From Bombella favorum (GTDB lineage: Bacteria > Pseudomonadota > Alphaproteobacteria > Acetobacterales > Acetobacteraceae), in the NCBI RefSeq assembly GCF_014048475.1, contig NZ_NWUS01000002.1, positions 124,001 to 188,000 on the forward strand: a DNA stretch of 64,000 bases. Reading direction: 5' to 3'. The position numbers and the translations under genes were made by a program. The notes beneath the pieces are model-generated. The model was not told the origin of the DNA. It made no database searches and saw nothing but the letters and a program-made list of their open reading frames with translations. Shown piece after piece: positions 36,642-47,841 of the stretch. Every line of letters begins with the position of its first letter. Within the stretch, counting starts at the first letter, position 1.

Positions 36642-38585
36642 TCAGCTGGGCGAGTCACGCCCCTGCTCCTCCTCCTGGAAGCTCGGCCACTGCCCATCCG
36701 CCAGAGAAACAAGAGAAGGTGTAGCAACATGGAGGCGGCGGCCATACACCCAGTCATTCGTCAGGACATTGCGGACATATTGCCGTGTTTCCGCACTCGG
36801 CAGACACTCAATAAACATCAGAGGGTCCTGAAGGTCCTTCTGCCCGCTTTCCCACCGGATGATTGCCTGCGGCCCCGCATTGTAGGACGCCAGAACCTTC
36901 AACAATGAAGCTCCATCGCTCTGCTCACTCTGGGCAAGGCTGCGGGCCAGATAGAGCATGTAAAGCTGGCCAACCTCCAGATTATAACCCGGCTCTCTCA
37001 AACGCTGCTGCATGGCCTGATTAAAATCATCGCTGGAGGCTGCTGCCACTGTCTGCGGTAGATGGTACTGCTCACTCACGAAGCTGGCCGTCGTCGGTCG
37101 TACCTGCATCATTCCATAAGCCCCAGCGGCGGATGATGCAGCAGCATCAAAATTAGATTCCATCCGAGCCACCGCATAAACCAGAGCCGAAGAGAGGCGG
37201 AAGCCATGATGTGGATGGAGGTCCGGCAATGGCCCCAGAACATCCTTAAAGCCTTTATGATCCAGCTTGGCTAACGCCTGCTGCATCTGGTCGGCCAAGG
37301 CACGCATCCCCGCCTTCCTGACAACAAGCTGGAGAGAATGTGCCCGGACAGGGTCCATCAGCGCATCCTGCCACATCTGCCGGGCCAGCATTTCGGCCCG
37401 CCCCTGCTCCCCGATCTGAATCAGTGCGAAAAGGTGCGCCCCCTCGCCCATGGCGGCAACAACGTTAATATCAACTTCACTCAGGGTCGCTTGCTTGACC
37501 CCTGCCCGCCCAATTGTGGAAAGAACGCCAGATACAGCAGTCGCAGCCTGCGACTTATCCGAATGGAGCAGACGCCCCGCCAGCAGGCCGTAAAAACTCT
37601 CGCTCTGCACGGAGGCCCGACGCAACCATGTCTGGTATAAGGCCTCGTTACCGTGCCGCTCTGCTACACGCCCGGCCCAGAAAGACGCTGCTGCCTGTAT
37701 GTCACCATCCGTTTGCTCGGCATTCGCAGCAGTCTCAAACAGGCTATAGGCGGCATCAAGCTGCCCCTCCCGCCAGGCCGCCAGACCAGCCGCATAGGCA
37801 GGAAGACCAACCCGATGCTCCCCTTTCTCCAATCCGGCAGACCCGACACGCAGTGCCGTCCGTGTATCCCCCTGACTGAGAGCCTGCATAGCAATCTCAC
37901 CATGCAGCTGCGCCGCATAAGCGGAGGACATACCCGGAACAGTGCGTAGCTGAACAAGTGCGTTATGGACACCCTTCTCGCCTGAGGATGCTTTGTCCAT
38001 CAGATCACGTTCCAGCAATCCGTTGCGTGTCAGCGTCTGAGAAAAAGGTACAACCCGGTCGGAGTGCTGGATATCAGCAACATCCCAGTACCCGGAGGAG
38101 AAAGTCATATTGGGGGCAGATACCCCTTTGCGAAGCTCTTCCAGCTTCTGCCTCAGCAACGGCGCATCAGGAAGAGCGGGATAACGGTGAAGCCAATCTG
38201 TAAGCTGAGCCTCGGACGGGTGAAAATATATACTCAGATAACATTCTGCCAGATAATCCGGCAAAAGGAGCTGCCCTGCCGGGCTATTCGTTTCCGAACC
38301 GTGGGCAAGCTCCCCAATCCGAGCGATATCCCCGGCACGGACTGCTGCAAAGAGCGCCTTATAGTGTCTGGCTACAGGAGCCGACAACGGATGTGGCAGG
38401 GAACCCCCCGCTACGGAAGAAGGTGGTGCATCGTGGCCCTCACCGTCTGGATGCTCCGGCACATGGGACGGAAAAGGAAGAGCCTGCCCCTGCGCCGGAA
38501 AAACAGTGTTTCCCGCCAGAATGGCAGCACCGAGAACGGCACCACGCCACACTGCGGGAGACCCACATGGCAATATCCATCGCAT
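36642..38585 (-). CDS. slt: Soluble lytic transglycosylase, Slt70-like
   Basis: This periplasmic enzyme cleaves peptidoglycan with formation of 1,6-anhydromuramic acid. The 647-residue protein has an N-terminal signal region (VLGAAILAGNTVFPAQGQA), a long alpha-helical superhelix of about 400 residues as in Slt70, and a C-terminal SLT domain: catalytic Glu476 in ARMESNFDAAASSAAGAYGMMQ, then PTTASFV and YNAGP. The start is the ATG at 38585. Its terminator lies at 36553-36603. Confidence 0.93.
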   Translation of the reverse strand: MRWILPCGSPAVWRGAVLGAAILAGNTVFPAQGQALPFPSHVPEHPDGEGHDAPPSSVAGGSLPHPLSAPVARHYKALFAAVRAGDIARIGELAHGSETNSPAGQLLLPDYLAECYLSIYFHPSEAQLTDWLHRYPALPDAPLLRQKLEELRKGVSAPNMTFSSGYWDVADIQHSDRVVPFSQTLTRNGLLERDLMDKASSGEKGVHNALVQLRTVPGMSSAYAAQLHGEIAMQALSQGDTRTALRVGSAGLEKGEHRVGLPAYAAGLAAWREGQLDAAYSLFETAANAEQTDGDIQAAASFWAGRVAERHGNEALYQTWLRRASVQSESFYGLLAGRLLHSDKSQAATAVSGVLSTIGRAGVKQATLSEVDINVVAAMGEGAHLFALIQIGEQGRAEMLARQMWQDALMDPVRAHSLQLVVRKAGMRALADQMQQALAKLDHKGFKDVLGPLPDLHPHHGFRLSSALVYAVARMESNFDAAASSAAGAYGMMQVRPTTASFVSEQYHLPQTVAAASSDDFNQAMQQRLREPGYNLEVGQLYMLYLARSLAQSEQSDGASLLKVLASYNAGPQAIIRWESGQKDLQDPLMFIECLPSAETRQYVRNVLTNDWVYGRRLHVATPSLVSLADGQWPSFQEEEQGRDSPS

Positions 38586-38831
38586 AATGCTGGGGGGAGT
38601 AACCCGGTTTTACGTTTCTGACAACCCTTGATGTTCAGGCAAATAATTCCAGCGTGCCTTTTACAGTAACCGCTCCCTAGTGAAGAATCCAGAATATTCT
38701 TTTGATTTTACACGCTGTTAGCCTTTTTTTTACACTCAACCACCAACGGGATTAAAAAACCGTCAATTTTATCTCCGCCGTATCTCTCGTACCCTCTTTC
38801 CAGAGTCTTTTACTAGGCACGACTCGGTAAT

Positions 38832-39638
38832 TCACCCCTCCTCTGTAGACAGCGTCTCTCCCAAAAGAAGCATATCCCCCCACAGTGCCTTCCGCCGGCC
38901 AACATTCTCACCCAACTGAGCCGGGTGCCAAAGAGGTAGGAGAGGAACAGGCCCCTCCAGCCCTGGGATATGCGCCTCATGCCAACGACCACGCAGTTGG
39001 CTTAGGCGGGACGTTTTCTGCAACAGCATGAAGGCAGACGTACTGCCCATCGTGACGATCCGCCTAGGCCGGGCCAGAGCAACCGCCTTGTGCAGGATAG
39101 GCAGGCAGGCTTCCACATCGCGTTGTGAAACACTCTGCCCTCCCGGTGGCCGCCACGGAATGGCAGGTGCCATAGAAAGCTGCGCCCTCTCTAACCCCAC
39201 GGACGACAGAATTTTGTCCAGCAGAGCCCCGACAGGCCCGGCAAACAAAGTCCCGTACCGGTCCTCGTCTTCATTTGGAACATCCCCAACCAGCAAGAGA
39301 GGCGCATCCTGTACAATGACCGGTGCTAGATGATGCTTTGCTGTCCGCATCAAACTGACCCCGGGAAGTTGCTGACTAGCCTTCATCAGGGCAGGCGCAT
39401 CCTGAGCACCAGCAATCTCCGCCAGCACCTCTTCCAGCCCTTTTACGATACGCCGGGGCGTGACAGGTCGCTGTACGGGAGATACAGGCGAACGAGCAAG
39501 GCCCCGCCTAAGCTGGACAGGGCTTTCGTCCCAAACATCCCACGGCATATCTTCCATGAGGCCATCAATCCCCCATTCCTGATGCAGGCGAAGGGCAGCG
39601 AGGGCGTCCTGAGTGGAACAGGCTGGGAAAGATGCCAT
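38832..39638 (-). CDS. Uracil-DNA glycosylase-superfamily protein, lacking iron-sulfur ligands
   Basis: The 268-residue protein resembles family 4 uracil-DNA glycosylases: motif 1 GDVPNEDEDRYG at 118-129, WRPPGG at 162-167, the CLPIL segment at 178-182, and the C-terminal motif LWHPA around His238. The N-terminal 60 residues are of low complexity and unrelated. Family 4 enzymes bind a 4Fe-4S cluster through four cysteines. Here only Cys178 of the set is kept, so the cluster is probably absent. The catalytic loop is also altered (GDVPN where GEAPG is usual). Activity on uracil is therefore uncertain; a relaxed or different base specificity is possible. Confidence 0.8.
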   Translation of the reverse strand: MASFPACSTQDALAALRLHQEWGIDGLMEDMPWDVWDESPVQLRRGLARSPVSPVQRPVTPRRIVKGLEEVLAEIAGAQDAPALMKASQQLPGVSLMRTAKHHLAPVIVQDAPLLLVGDVPNEDEDRYGTLFAGPVGALLDKILSSVGLERAQLSMAPAIPWRPPGGQSVSQRDVEACLPILHKAVALARPRRIVTMGSTSAFMLLQKTSRLSQLRGRWHEAHIPGLEGPVPLLPLWHPAQLGENVGRRKALWGDMLLLGETLSTEEG

Positions 39639-39821
39639 AATGAACAGGGACTCTTCTCTAACGGTTCCAAGGGAAAAGAGACGGCTACCGCCCCCTCATG
39701 GTCTTTAACCTCCCAATTTGTTACATAGCCTTATCAGAAATGAACACCCCTCCCCGGACACGACGACAGGACAGACCAGTCCTCCCAGCCTGTCCGCCTC
39801 TTTCTGCAAGGATGTCCTGCC

Positions 39822-40718
39822 ATGGCGCTGCATCAGGATATGGCTCACGCCAAGATCAATCTGTACCTTCACGTCACCGGTCGCCGTGAAGATGGATACC
39901 ACCTGCTGGACAGTCTGGCAGTCTTCGCTGGAGCGGGCGATCGCCTTTCCCTTTCCCCCGCCACACAGGGCCACGAGGAACATCTTACGTTGCAAGGCCC
40001 TTTCTCGGAGGGGCTGGAGGCCAATAGTGACAATCTCGCCCTGAAGGCCGCCCGAGGCCTCCGTCAGGCTCAGGAAGCTACCGGGAACACATTCCCAGCC
40101 GCTTCTCTATTGCTAGAAAAACACCTTCCCATTGCTTCCGGCATTGGGGGAGGGTCTGCCGATGCTGCCTGTGCTCTGCGGCTCCTAACCCGTTTCTGGC
40201 ATCTACCGCCAGAAATGGCCCTCCGTGTCGCTCCTACTCTTGGGGCGGATGTTCCGGTCTGTCTGGCACAAAAAGCCACACGCATGGAGGGCATTGGCGA
40301 AATCCTGACAGCAGCCCCACCTCTGCCTACAATGGGTATGATACTGGTCAACCCGGGTGTTAGCGTCTCAACACCCAGCATTTTCAAACGGCTGGCAGCA
40401 ACGGGCGGCATCAAAACCCGTGGACCGCTTAGCCTCCCCAAAGAAGGCTGGCCCACGCTGGATGCTCTCATCACCTTTCTGAAACAAACCGACAATGACC
40501 TCCAGCCCCACGCCATTGCTCAGGAGCCTGTTATAGCCACAGTTCTGGAGCATCTGGCGGCCCTGCCGGGTGTGCGATTCAGCCGTATGAGCGGTTCTGG
40601 CGCAACCTGTTTTGCTCTGTTCGATAGTGCAGACTGTGCCCTTAAGGCTGCGGAACACCTTGCAGAACAGCACACCGCCCGGACATGGTGGCACTGGGCT
40701 GGCCCTGTCCTACCCTGA
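39822..40718 (+). CDS. ispE: 4-diphosphocytidyl-2-C-methyl-D-erythritol kinase
   Basis: IspE phosphorylates CDP-methylerythritol in the MEP route to isoprenoids (quinones, hopanoids, undecaprenyl phosphate). The 298-residue GHMP kinase starts with AHAKINLYLHVTGRREDGYH, has the ATP loop PIASGIGGGSADAA at about residues 106-119, the LGADVPVCL aspartate and the C-terminal MSGSGATCFALF motif. ATG at 39822 follows AAGGA with 9-nt spacing; an ATG at 39840 is also possible. The gene is divergent from the DNA-glycosylase-like gene. Confidence 0.96.
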   Translation: MALHQDMAHAKINLYLHVTGRREDGYHLLDSLAVFAGAGDRLSLSPATQGHEEHLTLQGPFSEGLEANSDNLALKAARGLRQAQEATGNTFPAASLLLEKHLPIASGIGGGSADAACALRLLTRFWHLPPEMALRVAPTLGADVPVCLAQKATRMEGIGEILTAAPPLPTMGMILVNPGVSVSTPSIFKRLAATGGIKTRGPLSLPKEGWPTLDALITFLKQTDNDLQPHAIAQEPVIATVLEHLAALPGVRFSRMSGSGATCFALFDSADCALKAAEHLAEQHTARTWWHWAGPVLP

Positions 40719-40742
40719 CCTCACCTGCACTTACCACCACAA

Positions 40743-40776
40743 TAAAAAAGGCCCGCTACAGAAGCGGGCCTTCTCT
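40743..40776. terminator. Bidirectional terminator between ispE and a small secreted protein gene
   Basis: GGCCCGCT (40750-40757) pairs with AGCGGGCC (40763-40770), extended by A/T pairs, with A-run on the left and TTCTCT on the right. It serves convergent genes on both strands. Confidence 0.9.
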
Positions 40777-40805
40777 ATAATAAGACTAAAGAACCAGAGA
40801 ACAGC

Positions 40806-41282
40806 TTACTGCGCCGTTCCCTTCAGGCGGGCATTACATTCGGAATAATAACCGCCGCCCTTCTGAATCCATTTCAGGCTACCATTCCGCCCGCTGCTCT
40901 TGTTGGCATTATACTGTGCCAGACATGTCTTCATGCGGGCCTTGCCCGGTGTAAGGGAGGCGAACTCTGGCGCAACTCGAGCTGGGAAAAGAGCAGCACC
41001 ACTAGCAACCGGAGCAACAGCAGGGGCGGCAGCTGGTTTGCTGGCTCCAACCGGTGCAGGCTGAGCCGGGGCTATACCGCCATTTTTAGCACAATATCCC
41101 AACTTGAAATCAGCATATTTCTGTCCGCCCAACGCATTAGCCTTTTTGGCTTCGTCAAAAGCCTGACGGCAGGCTGTTGCGGACATTTTCCCCGCCGGGG
41201 CCGAGGCCGGAACCGCAAAGGCACCCTGCGCACCCAATACAGAACATACCACCACAGGCAGGCACAGACGTAGAAGCTTCAT
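40806..41282 (-). CDS. Small secreted protein with two cysteine modules
   Basis: I do not recognise a named family with certainty; PsiF-like repeats are a remote resemblance. From the ATG at 41282 (good AGAAGGGG upstream) the product is 158 residues with a signal peptide cleaved after AFA (about residue 23). The mature part has two similar modules, each with a pair of cysteines and a tyrosine/lysine-rich centre: TACRQAF...KLGYCAKNG and KTCLAQYN...YYSECNARL. They are separated by an alanine/proline linker. Each module ends near a conserved glycine, and the modules may form disulphide-bonded units. The protein is basic and periplasmic or extracellular. Confidence 0.7.
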   Translation of the reverse strand: MKLLRLCLPVVVCSVLGAQGAFAVPASAPAGKMSATACRQAFDEAKKANALGGQKYADFKLGYCAKNGGIAPAQPAPVGASKPAAAPAVAPVASGAALFPARVAPEFASLTPGKARMKTCLAQYNANKSSGRNGSLKWIQKGGGYYSECNARLKGTAQ

Positions 41283-41403
41283 AGACGTACCCCTTCTCAT
41301 TGTTCGTGATCAGGCTGAATGCCGGACACCAAAAATAGACGATTCCAGCCTTATAGGGCTGCTCTGCCTCCGACAAGAGGCAAAACATCCCCTCAAGCTC
41401 GCC

Positions 41404-42674
41404 TTAGTTCAACCGTTCCCCATGCTGGGTCAGATCAAGACCCATCTGCTCTTCTTCAGAAGAGACACGCATCCCGATCAGCCGGTCCACAACCCAGAAG
41501 ATAAGTGCTGTCAACAAAACAGACCAAATGATCGTCACACCAACGGCCTCAACCTGCCGGAGCAGCTGGCTCCATCCGCCGCTCACACCAGCCGGATTAG
41601 AGGCCGTAGCTGAAAGCGGCCCGTAGGCGAACACACCTGTAAGGAGGGCACCAACAATCCCCCCCACACCATGCACACCAAAAGCATCAAGGCTATCATC
41701 GTAACCCAGCTTATTCTTCAACACCGCTGCGCTGTAGAAGCAGATTCCTCCAGCAACCAGCCCGATGACCAATGCCCCACCGGGCAACACAAAACCGGCA
41801 GCCGGGGTTACGGCCACAAGACCCGCCACCGCACCGGAGACAATACCCAGTGCCGTTGGCTTGCCATGCCGCCACCATTCCACAAGCATCCAGCCGACAC
41901 CACCGCCAGCCGCAGCGACTTGTGTTGTCAACATGGCCATACCTGCACGGCCATTGGCACCCAGTGCCGACCCGGCATTGAAGCCAAACCAACCCACCCA
42001 GAGCAGAGCCGCCCCGATGATGGCATAGGCCAGATTATGCGGGGACATATCATCACGCTTCAGGCCATAACGACGACCGATCATGATGGCGCACACAAGA
42101 CCGGCCACACCGGAATTGATATGCACGACCGTTCCACCGGCAAAATCCACAGCACCAAGACCAGCGACCCACCCCAGAGGACTCCACACCCAATGGGCAA
42201 TGGGAGAATAAACCAGCAGGGACCAAAGGATTGTGAATACGCAAAGTGCCGAGAAGCGGATACGCCCCGCAAAAGCACCTGTCAGCAGGGCAGGCGTGAT
42301 AATGGCAAAGGTCATCTGATACATTAGATAGACACTTTCCGGGATGGTCATGGGAGTCTCAGCCGAGGTGCCAGCCCCCAGCGTAAACGCTCCGTCCGCT
42401 CCCTGATGGATATGGTCCGCAATCCCACACAGGAAGAAACGAGACATATCCCCGATCCATGCCGTGCCCGTCGTAAACGCCAGACTATAGCCCAGCACGA
42501 TCCAGACAATACTAACAATACAGCATATGCCGAAAGACTGGATCATGGTGGAAAGCACGTTCTTCCGCCGCACCATACCGGCATAGAACAACGCAAGACC
42601 GGGAATGGTCATCAACAGTACCAGAGCCGTGCTGACCAGCATCCACGAGGTATCACCTGTATCAATCGCGTGCA

Positions 42675-42675
<1 letters not shown>
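41404..42675 (-). CDS. amtB: Ammonium transporter AmtB
   Basis: AmtB conducts ammonium/ammonia across the inner membrane. The 423-residue protein has eleven predicted helices, the NTLF-like beginning (WMLVSTALVLLMTIPGLALFYAGMVRRKN), and the twin pore histidines in VHINSGVAG and FGVHGVGG. There is no cleavable signal; the first segment is short. The start codon touches the stop of glnK (TGATG), so the two genes form the standard glnK-amtB operon: GlnK closes the channel when nitrogen is plentiful. Confidence 0.95.
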
Positions 42676-44424
<1,749 letters not shown>

Positions 44425-44434
44425 GACAACCGCT

Positions 44435-45241
44435 ATGGCCAATTTTCTCGACAGGTTTCCACAATCCTCATCAGAGCCCGGATTTCTGGAAGAGTTCTGG
44501 GTCAATATGCGGGCACAGGCTTGCTGCTGTTCCGATGCGCTGATTCAAGGTCTTTTTGCCGTCAATATCTGCAATCATGCAGATTTTGCTTCGGCACTGG
44601 CCTCCCTGATCAGTGCCAAGCTCGCCGATCGTGCCATGACGGAGCCAGCCCTAATACACCTGATCGCCTCCATATTGGAGGCCAGCCCCGACATCATCCG
44701 TTCCGCTGCTTCGGACATCGTGGCAACCCTCCAAAGGGACCCGGCTTGCCCGGACCTTGCCACTCCCTTTCTATTCTTTAAGGGCTTTCATGCCCTGCAA
44801 TCCTACCGCATCGCCCATCATCTTTGGCAGGCGGGGCGCAGGCCATTGGCTTATCACTTCCAGAGCCGTGTGAATGAGAAATTCGGGATCGACATACACC
44901 CGGCGGCCCGGATCGGCCAGCGCATCACCATTGACCACGGGACAGGCATCGTCATTGGGGAGACTACGATCATCGAGGATGACGTATCACTCTTTCAGGG
45001 TGTTACGCTTGGCGGAACTGGCAAGAACAGTGGGCAACGCCATCCCATCATTCGTCAGGGCTGCATGATTGGTGCCGGTGCCAAAATACTGGGCCATCTA
45101 GAAATTGGTGCCCATGCCCGTGTCGGGGCTGCTTCGGTCGTATTGGGTAACGTACCGCCTCATTCTACCGCTGTCGGCAACCCGGCCCGCATCGTCCGTT
45201 TTGGCGATATGGATCAGGACTTCACAAACTACCAGATATAA
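44435..45241 (+). CDS. cysE: Serine O-acetyltransferase
   Basis: CysE makes O-acetylserine, the precursor of cysteine. The 268-residue protein has the N-terminal helical domain and a left-handed beta-helix from about residue 150 (FGIDIHPAARIGQRITIDHGTGIVIGETTIIEDDV), with the active-site DHGTGIVIGE. The C-terminal segment ends NYQI; many CysE proteins end in isoleucine, which is needed for complex formation with O-acetylserine sulfhydrylase. It follows the UbiH gene closely (10 bp) and may be co-transcribed. Confidence 0.95.
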   Translation: MANFLDRFPQSSSEPGFLEEFWVNMRAQACCCSDALIQGLFAVNICNHADFASALASLISAKLADRAMTEPALIHLIASILEASPDIIRSAASDIVATLQRDPACPDLATPFLFFKGFHALQSYRIAHHLWQAGRRPLAYHFQSRVNEKFGIDIHPAARIGQRITIDHGTGIVIGETTIIEDDVSLFQGVTLGGTGKNSGQRHPIIRQGCMIGAGAKILGHLEIGAHARVGAASVVLGNVPPHSTAVGNPARIVRFGDMDQDFTNYQI

Positions 45242-45414
45242 CCAACCGCCCCTACTTATCCCCAGTTCAGGGGACAGGTTGGGGCATCATCCTGTGTGCC
45301 AGAGCGGGAGAAATGTGGATAAAATCCACTATCTCTTGGGAGTCCGCTAAATCCGGCTGTTGATGACTTATTCTAGTCTGGGTGGCCCTTCCCATCCGTT
45401 GCACAGCCCCTATG

Positions 45415-45458
45415 AAAAGGGCCGGACCCGCGCTTATGCACCAGTCCGGCCCCTTCTC
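45415..45458 (-). terminator. Rho-independent-type terminator of the mutarotase gene
   Basis: GGGCCGGAC (45419-45427) pairs with GTCCGGCCC (45444-45452). On the minus strand it is followed by four T. It lies 34 bases after the mutarotase stop. The neighbouring region 45242-45414 has no gene. Confidence 0.75.
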
Positions 45459-45485
45459 AACCAGAGGCGTTACAAGCCCTAGCTC

Positions 45486-46655
45486 TTACTGATGAGAGAA
45501 ATGGAAGCTCATTCCATAATCATATGTCTGGCCCGGCTTCAGCTCGATGCTCGGGAAACTCGGCATGTTCGGGCTGTTCGGGTAGAATTCCGGCTCGAAG
45601 GCCAGAGCATCCCACTTGTTGTACGGACGACCTGACGGCCCCTGATAGTTGCCGTACAGATGGTTAGCAGAATAGAACTGCATCCCCGGCATGTTGGTGG
45701 CTACGTCCATCACACGGCCGGAGCGGGGATCCGTCACACGAGCAACGACACGCTCCGTATTACCCGGCTGGGACGGACCGATCAGCACCATGCACTTATC
45801 ATAGCCGCCCTGGGGCACCATCTGCGGGTCACGACTCAGCAGGCCTTCACCCACGGCATGGGGCTGACGGAAATCAAACGGCGTTCCATCAACAGAAGCC
45901 AGCTCACCCGTCGGGATGGAGTGATCGTCTGTCCGCAGGAAACGGTCAGCATAAATCTGCACCACTTCCGGGGCGATGGTCCCTGACCCCTCACCATTGA
46001 GGTTCCAGTAGTTATGCGTGGACAGGTTAACAACGGTTGGGGCCTTCGTGACCTCCGCATTGAACTTCAGGCTCAACGTATCATTACCGCTTAGACGGTA
46101 AGTGACCTGGGTCTTCAGCTCACCGGGGAAGCCCTGATCACCATCGGGGCTAACCAGCTTCAACACGACATAGGCCCCCTGAGAATCTACGCCCTTGCGC
46201 ACGATCTTCCAGAGCTTACGGTCGAAACTATCGATGCCACCATGCAGGGTATTTGGCCCTTCATTGACATTCGTATGGTACTTCTCACCTTCCAGAGTGA
46301 AAGTACCACCGGCAATGCGGTTGGCGACACGTCCCAGAACGGCACCGAAGTGCGGGTCGGAGTTATGATTTTCATACCCGGCAAGGTTCGGGAAACCCAG
46401 AGCAATATTATCCAGACGACCATTACGATCCGGCACATCCACTTCGTGAATAATCGCCCCATAAGTCAGCACGACAACCTTCACACCATGATCATTAGTC
46501 AGGGTGACAGCCTTCACCTTCTGGCCAGTAGAAAGACGGCCCCAACTCTTCGCCTGGACCGTTGGTGCCGCGGAAGCCATGCCAGACAGGGCCACACTAG
46601 CAACCAAGGCACTGGCAGAGAGAAGCCAACTACGACTCTTTAGAAAACGGGACAT
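45486..46655 (-). CDS. Periplasmic galactose mutarotase (aldose 1-epimerase)
   Basis: This enzyme interconverts alpha and beta anomers of aldoses. The 389-residue protein has a cleavable signal peptide (LLSASALVASVALSGMASA, about residue 29), so it works in the periplasm. The GALM fold motifs are present: NTLHGGIDSFDRKLW, the catalytic histidine in STHNYWNLNG and the catalytic glutamate in LAFEPEFYP. The ATG at 46655 has GAGAG upstream; ATG at 46667 is less well placed. A periplasmic mutarotase fits a bacterium that oxidises sugars with membrane-bound dehydrogenases, which are anomer-specific; this link is inference. Confidence 0.93.
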   Translation of the reverse strand: MSRFLKSRSWLLSASALVASVALSGMASAAPTVQAKSWGRLSTGQKVKAVTLTNDHGVKVVVLTYGAIIHEVDVPDRNGRLDNIALGFPNLAGYENHNSDPHFGAVLGRVANRIAGGTFTLEGEKYHTNVNEGPNTLHGGIDSFDRKLWKIVRKGVDSQGAYVVLKLVSPDGDQGFPGELKTQVTYRLSGNDTLSLKFNAEVTKAPTVVNLSTHNYWNLNGEGSGTIAPEVVQIYADRFLRTDDHSIPTGELASVDGTPFDFRQPHAVGEGLLSRDPQMVPQGGYDKCMVLIGPSQPGNTERVVARVTDPRSGRVMDVATNMPGMQFYSANHLYGNYQGPSGRPYNKWDALAFEPEFYPNSPNMPSFPSIELKPGQTYDYGMSFHFSHQ

Positions 46656-46995
46656 AAAATCTCTCATAACCTTATGAAAATACATAACCCATCAGCGTGA
46701 GATGGATAGAAAACCCGTTTCCCGCCGGGGTTGACTTTCATCAGAAACCCCAACGATGCAAAAATGCAATACTTCTTTTCCTTAATATTCCTGAATATCC
46801 GAAAGGGGTAGGCAGCATGAGGTAAGTGCCATATGCTTGCAGGGTGTCAGTCTTTCGATTTGACACATGCAGAATCAAAATTGTGTGTTACGGCCCGTTC
46901 CCGTTTAGGCTCGCCATTGTCTTCCCTTATGGATGGCCATGGCAACGCCCCCCATAGCCGGGCCTTGAGAAAGAAGAAACAGGAGCGGCAACAGC
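46656..46995. other. Divergent intergenic region between mutarotase and mlaA
   Basis: 340 bp without a gene. A hairpin GGGGTT/AACCCC (46727-46732 and 46746-46751) lies near the mutarotase side. A TTGACA at 46860-46865 could be a -35 box for mlaA, but no good -10 box follows at the right distance. Confidence 0.35.
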
Positions 46996-47793
46996 ATGGC
47001 GTGCACAGGCAGCACAGAACGGCATCATCGGGGCAAACTCCCTGTACTTTCCGCATTGGTCGGCTGCCTGGCTCTGCTGTCCCTTAGCGGGTGCGGCTCC
47101 CTCCATGCCAAACCACCAACCGACCCGGACGATCTGGCGGACTATAAGGCCGTCAACGATCCTTACGAGCCGTTCAACCGCAAAATGTTCAACCTGAACA
47201 TGTGGGTCTATCACAAGGCCCTGCGGCCAGTAGGCCACTTCTGGAAGAACAATATCCCCCAGCCCATCCGCACATCTGTAGCTACACTGAATGAAACATG
47301 GCGCCAGCCAGCCGTGTTCTTCTCCGATGTAGGGGCAGGCCGCCCACGGCGGGCCGGTGATTCCTTCATGCGGTTCCTGCTGAACATGACAACAGCCGGT
47401 TTCTATGACGTAGCCCAGCATCTCGGCTACAAACAGCATGAGACCGACCCCGGCATGGTGATGGCCCTCTGGGGCATCAAGTCTGGGCCTTATATCTTCC
47501 TGCCCGGCTTGGGGCCCACCAATTTCCGTGACGCCGCAGGCTATGCCATCGGGCAGGGCCTGACACCCATCAATTATGTTCCAAGAGGATATGGTCTCAT
47601 TAGCTTCAATTGGGGCTATAATATTCTCGGTACCTTCAATACCTTTGCAGATAGTACAGACCAACTAGACCAACTAGAACACCAAAGCCTCGACCCTTAC
47701 GCCTTCATGCGGAGTGCATGGCAGCAGCAACGTCAGAGCCAGATAGACGCCCTTAAGGCTGACCACCGCGCCACTACCCCTGACTGGTACTGA
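46996..47793 (+). CDS. mlaA: MlaA-type phospholipid-removal lipoprotein
   Basis: MlaA (VacJ) takes mislocalised phospholipids from the outer leaflet of the outer membrane and passes them to MlaC. The 265-residue protein has a lipoprotein signal with Cys33 (LSGC), and the family core NDPYEPFNRKMFNLNMWVYHKALRP, FLLNMTTAGFYDVA and GPYIFLPGLGPTNFRDA. The start follows AGGAG with 10-nt spacing. mlaC follows 48 bp later; mlaFED are not in the window. Confidence 0.93.
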   Translation: MACTGSTERHHRGKLPVLSALVGCLALLSLSGCGSLHAKPPTDPDDLADYKAVNDPYEPFNRKMFNLNMWVYHKALRPVGHFWKNNIPQPIRTSVATLNETWRQPAVFFSDVGAGRPRRAGDSFMRFLLNMTTAGFYDVAQHLGYKQHETDPGMVMALWGIKSGPYIFLPGLGPTNFRDAAGYAIGQGLTPINYVPRGYGLISFNWGYNILGTFNTFADSTDQLDQLEHQSLDPYAFMRSAWQQQRQSQIDALKADHRATTPDWY

Positions 47794-47841
47794 CCATTCC
47801 ATCCTCCCCGAGGATAGCCTTTATTGGAAGGATCCCTATAT

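Noticed and set aside
45256-45322. DnaA-box-like TGTGGATAA (45314-45322) with an opposed TTATCCCCA (45256-45264)
   Set aside because: One perfect and one imperfect box without further boxes, AT-rich unwinding region or neighbouring replication genes are not enough to call an origin.
46927-47664. 245-codon open frame antisense to mlaA
   Set aside because: mlaA has a lipobox and family motifs; the antisense frame has none and no ribosome binding site.
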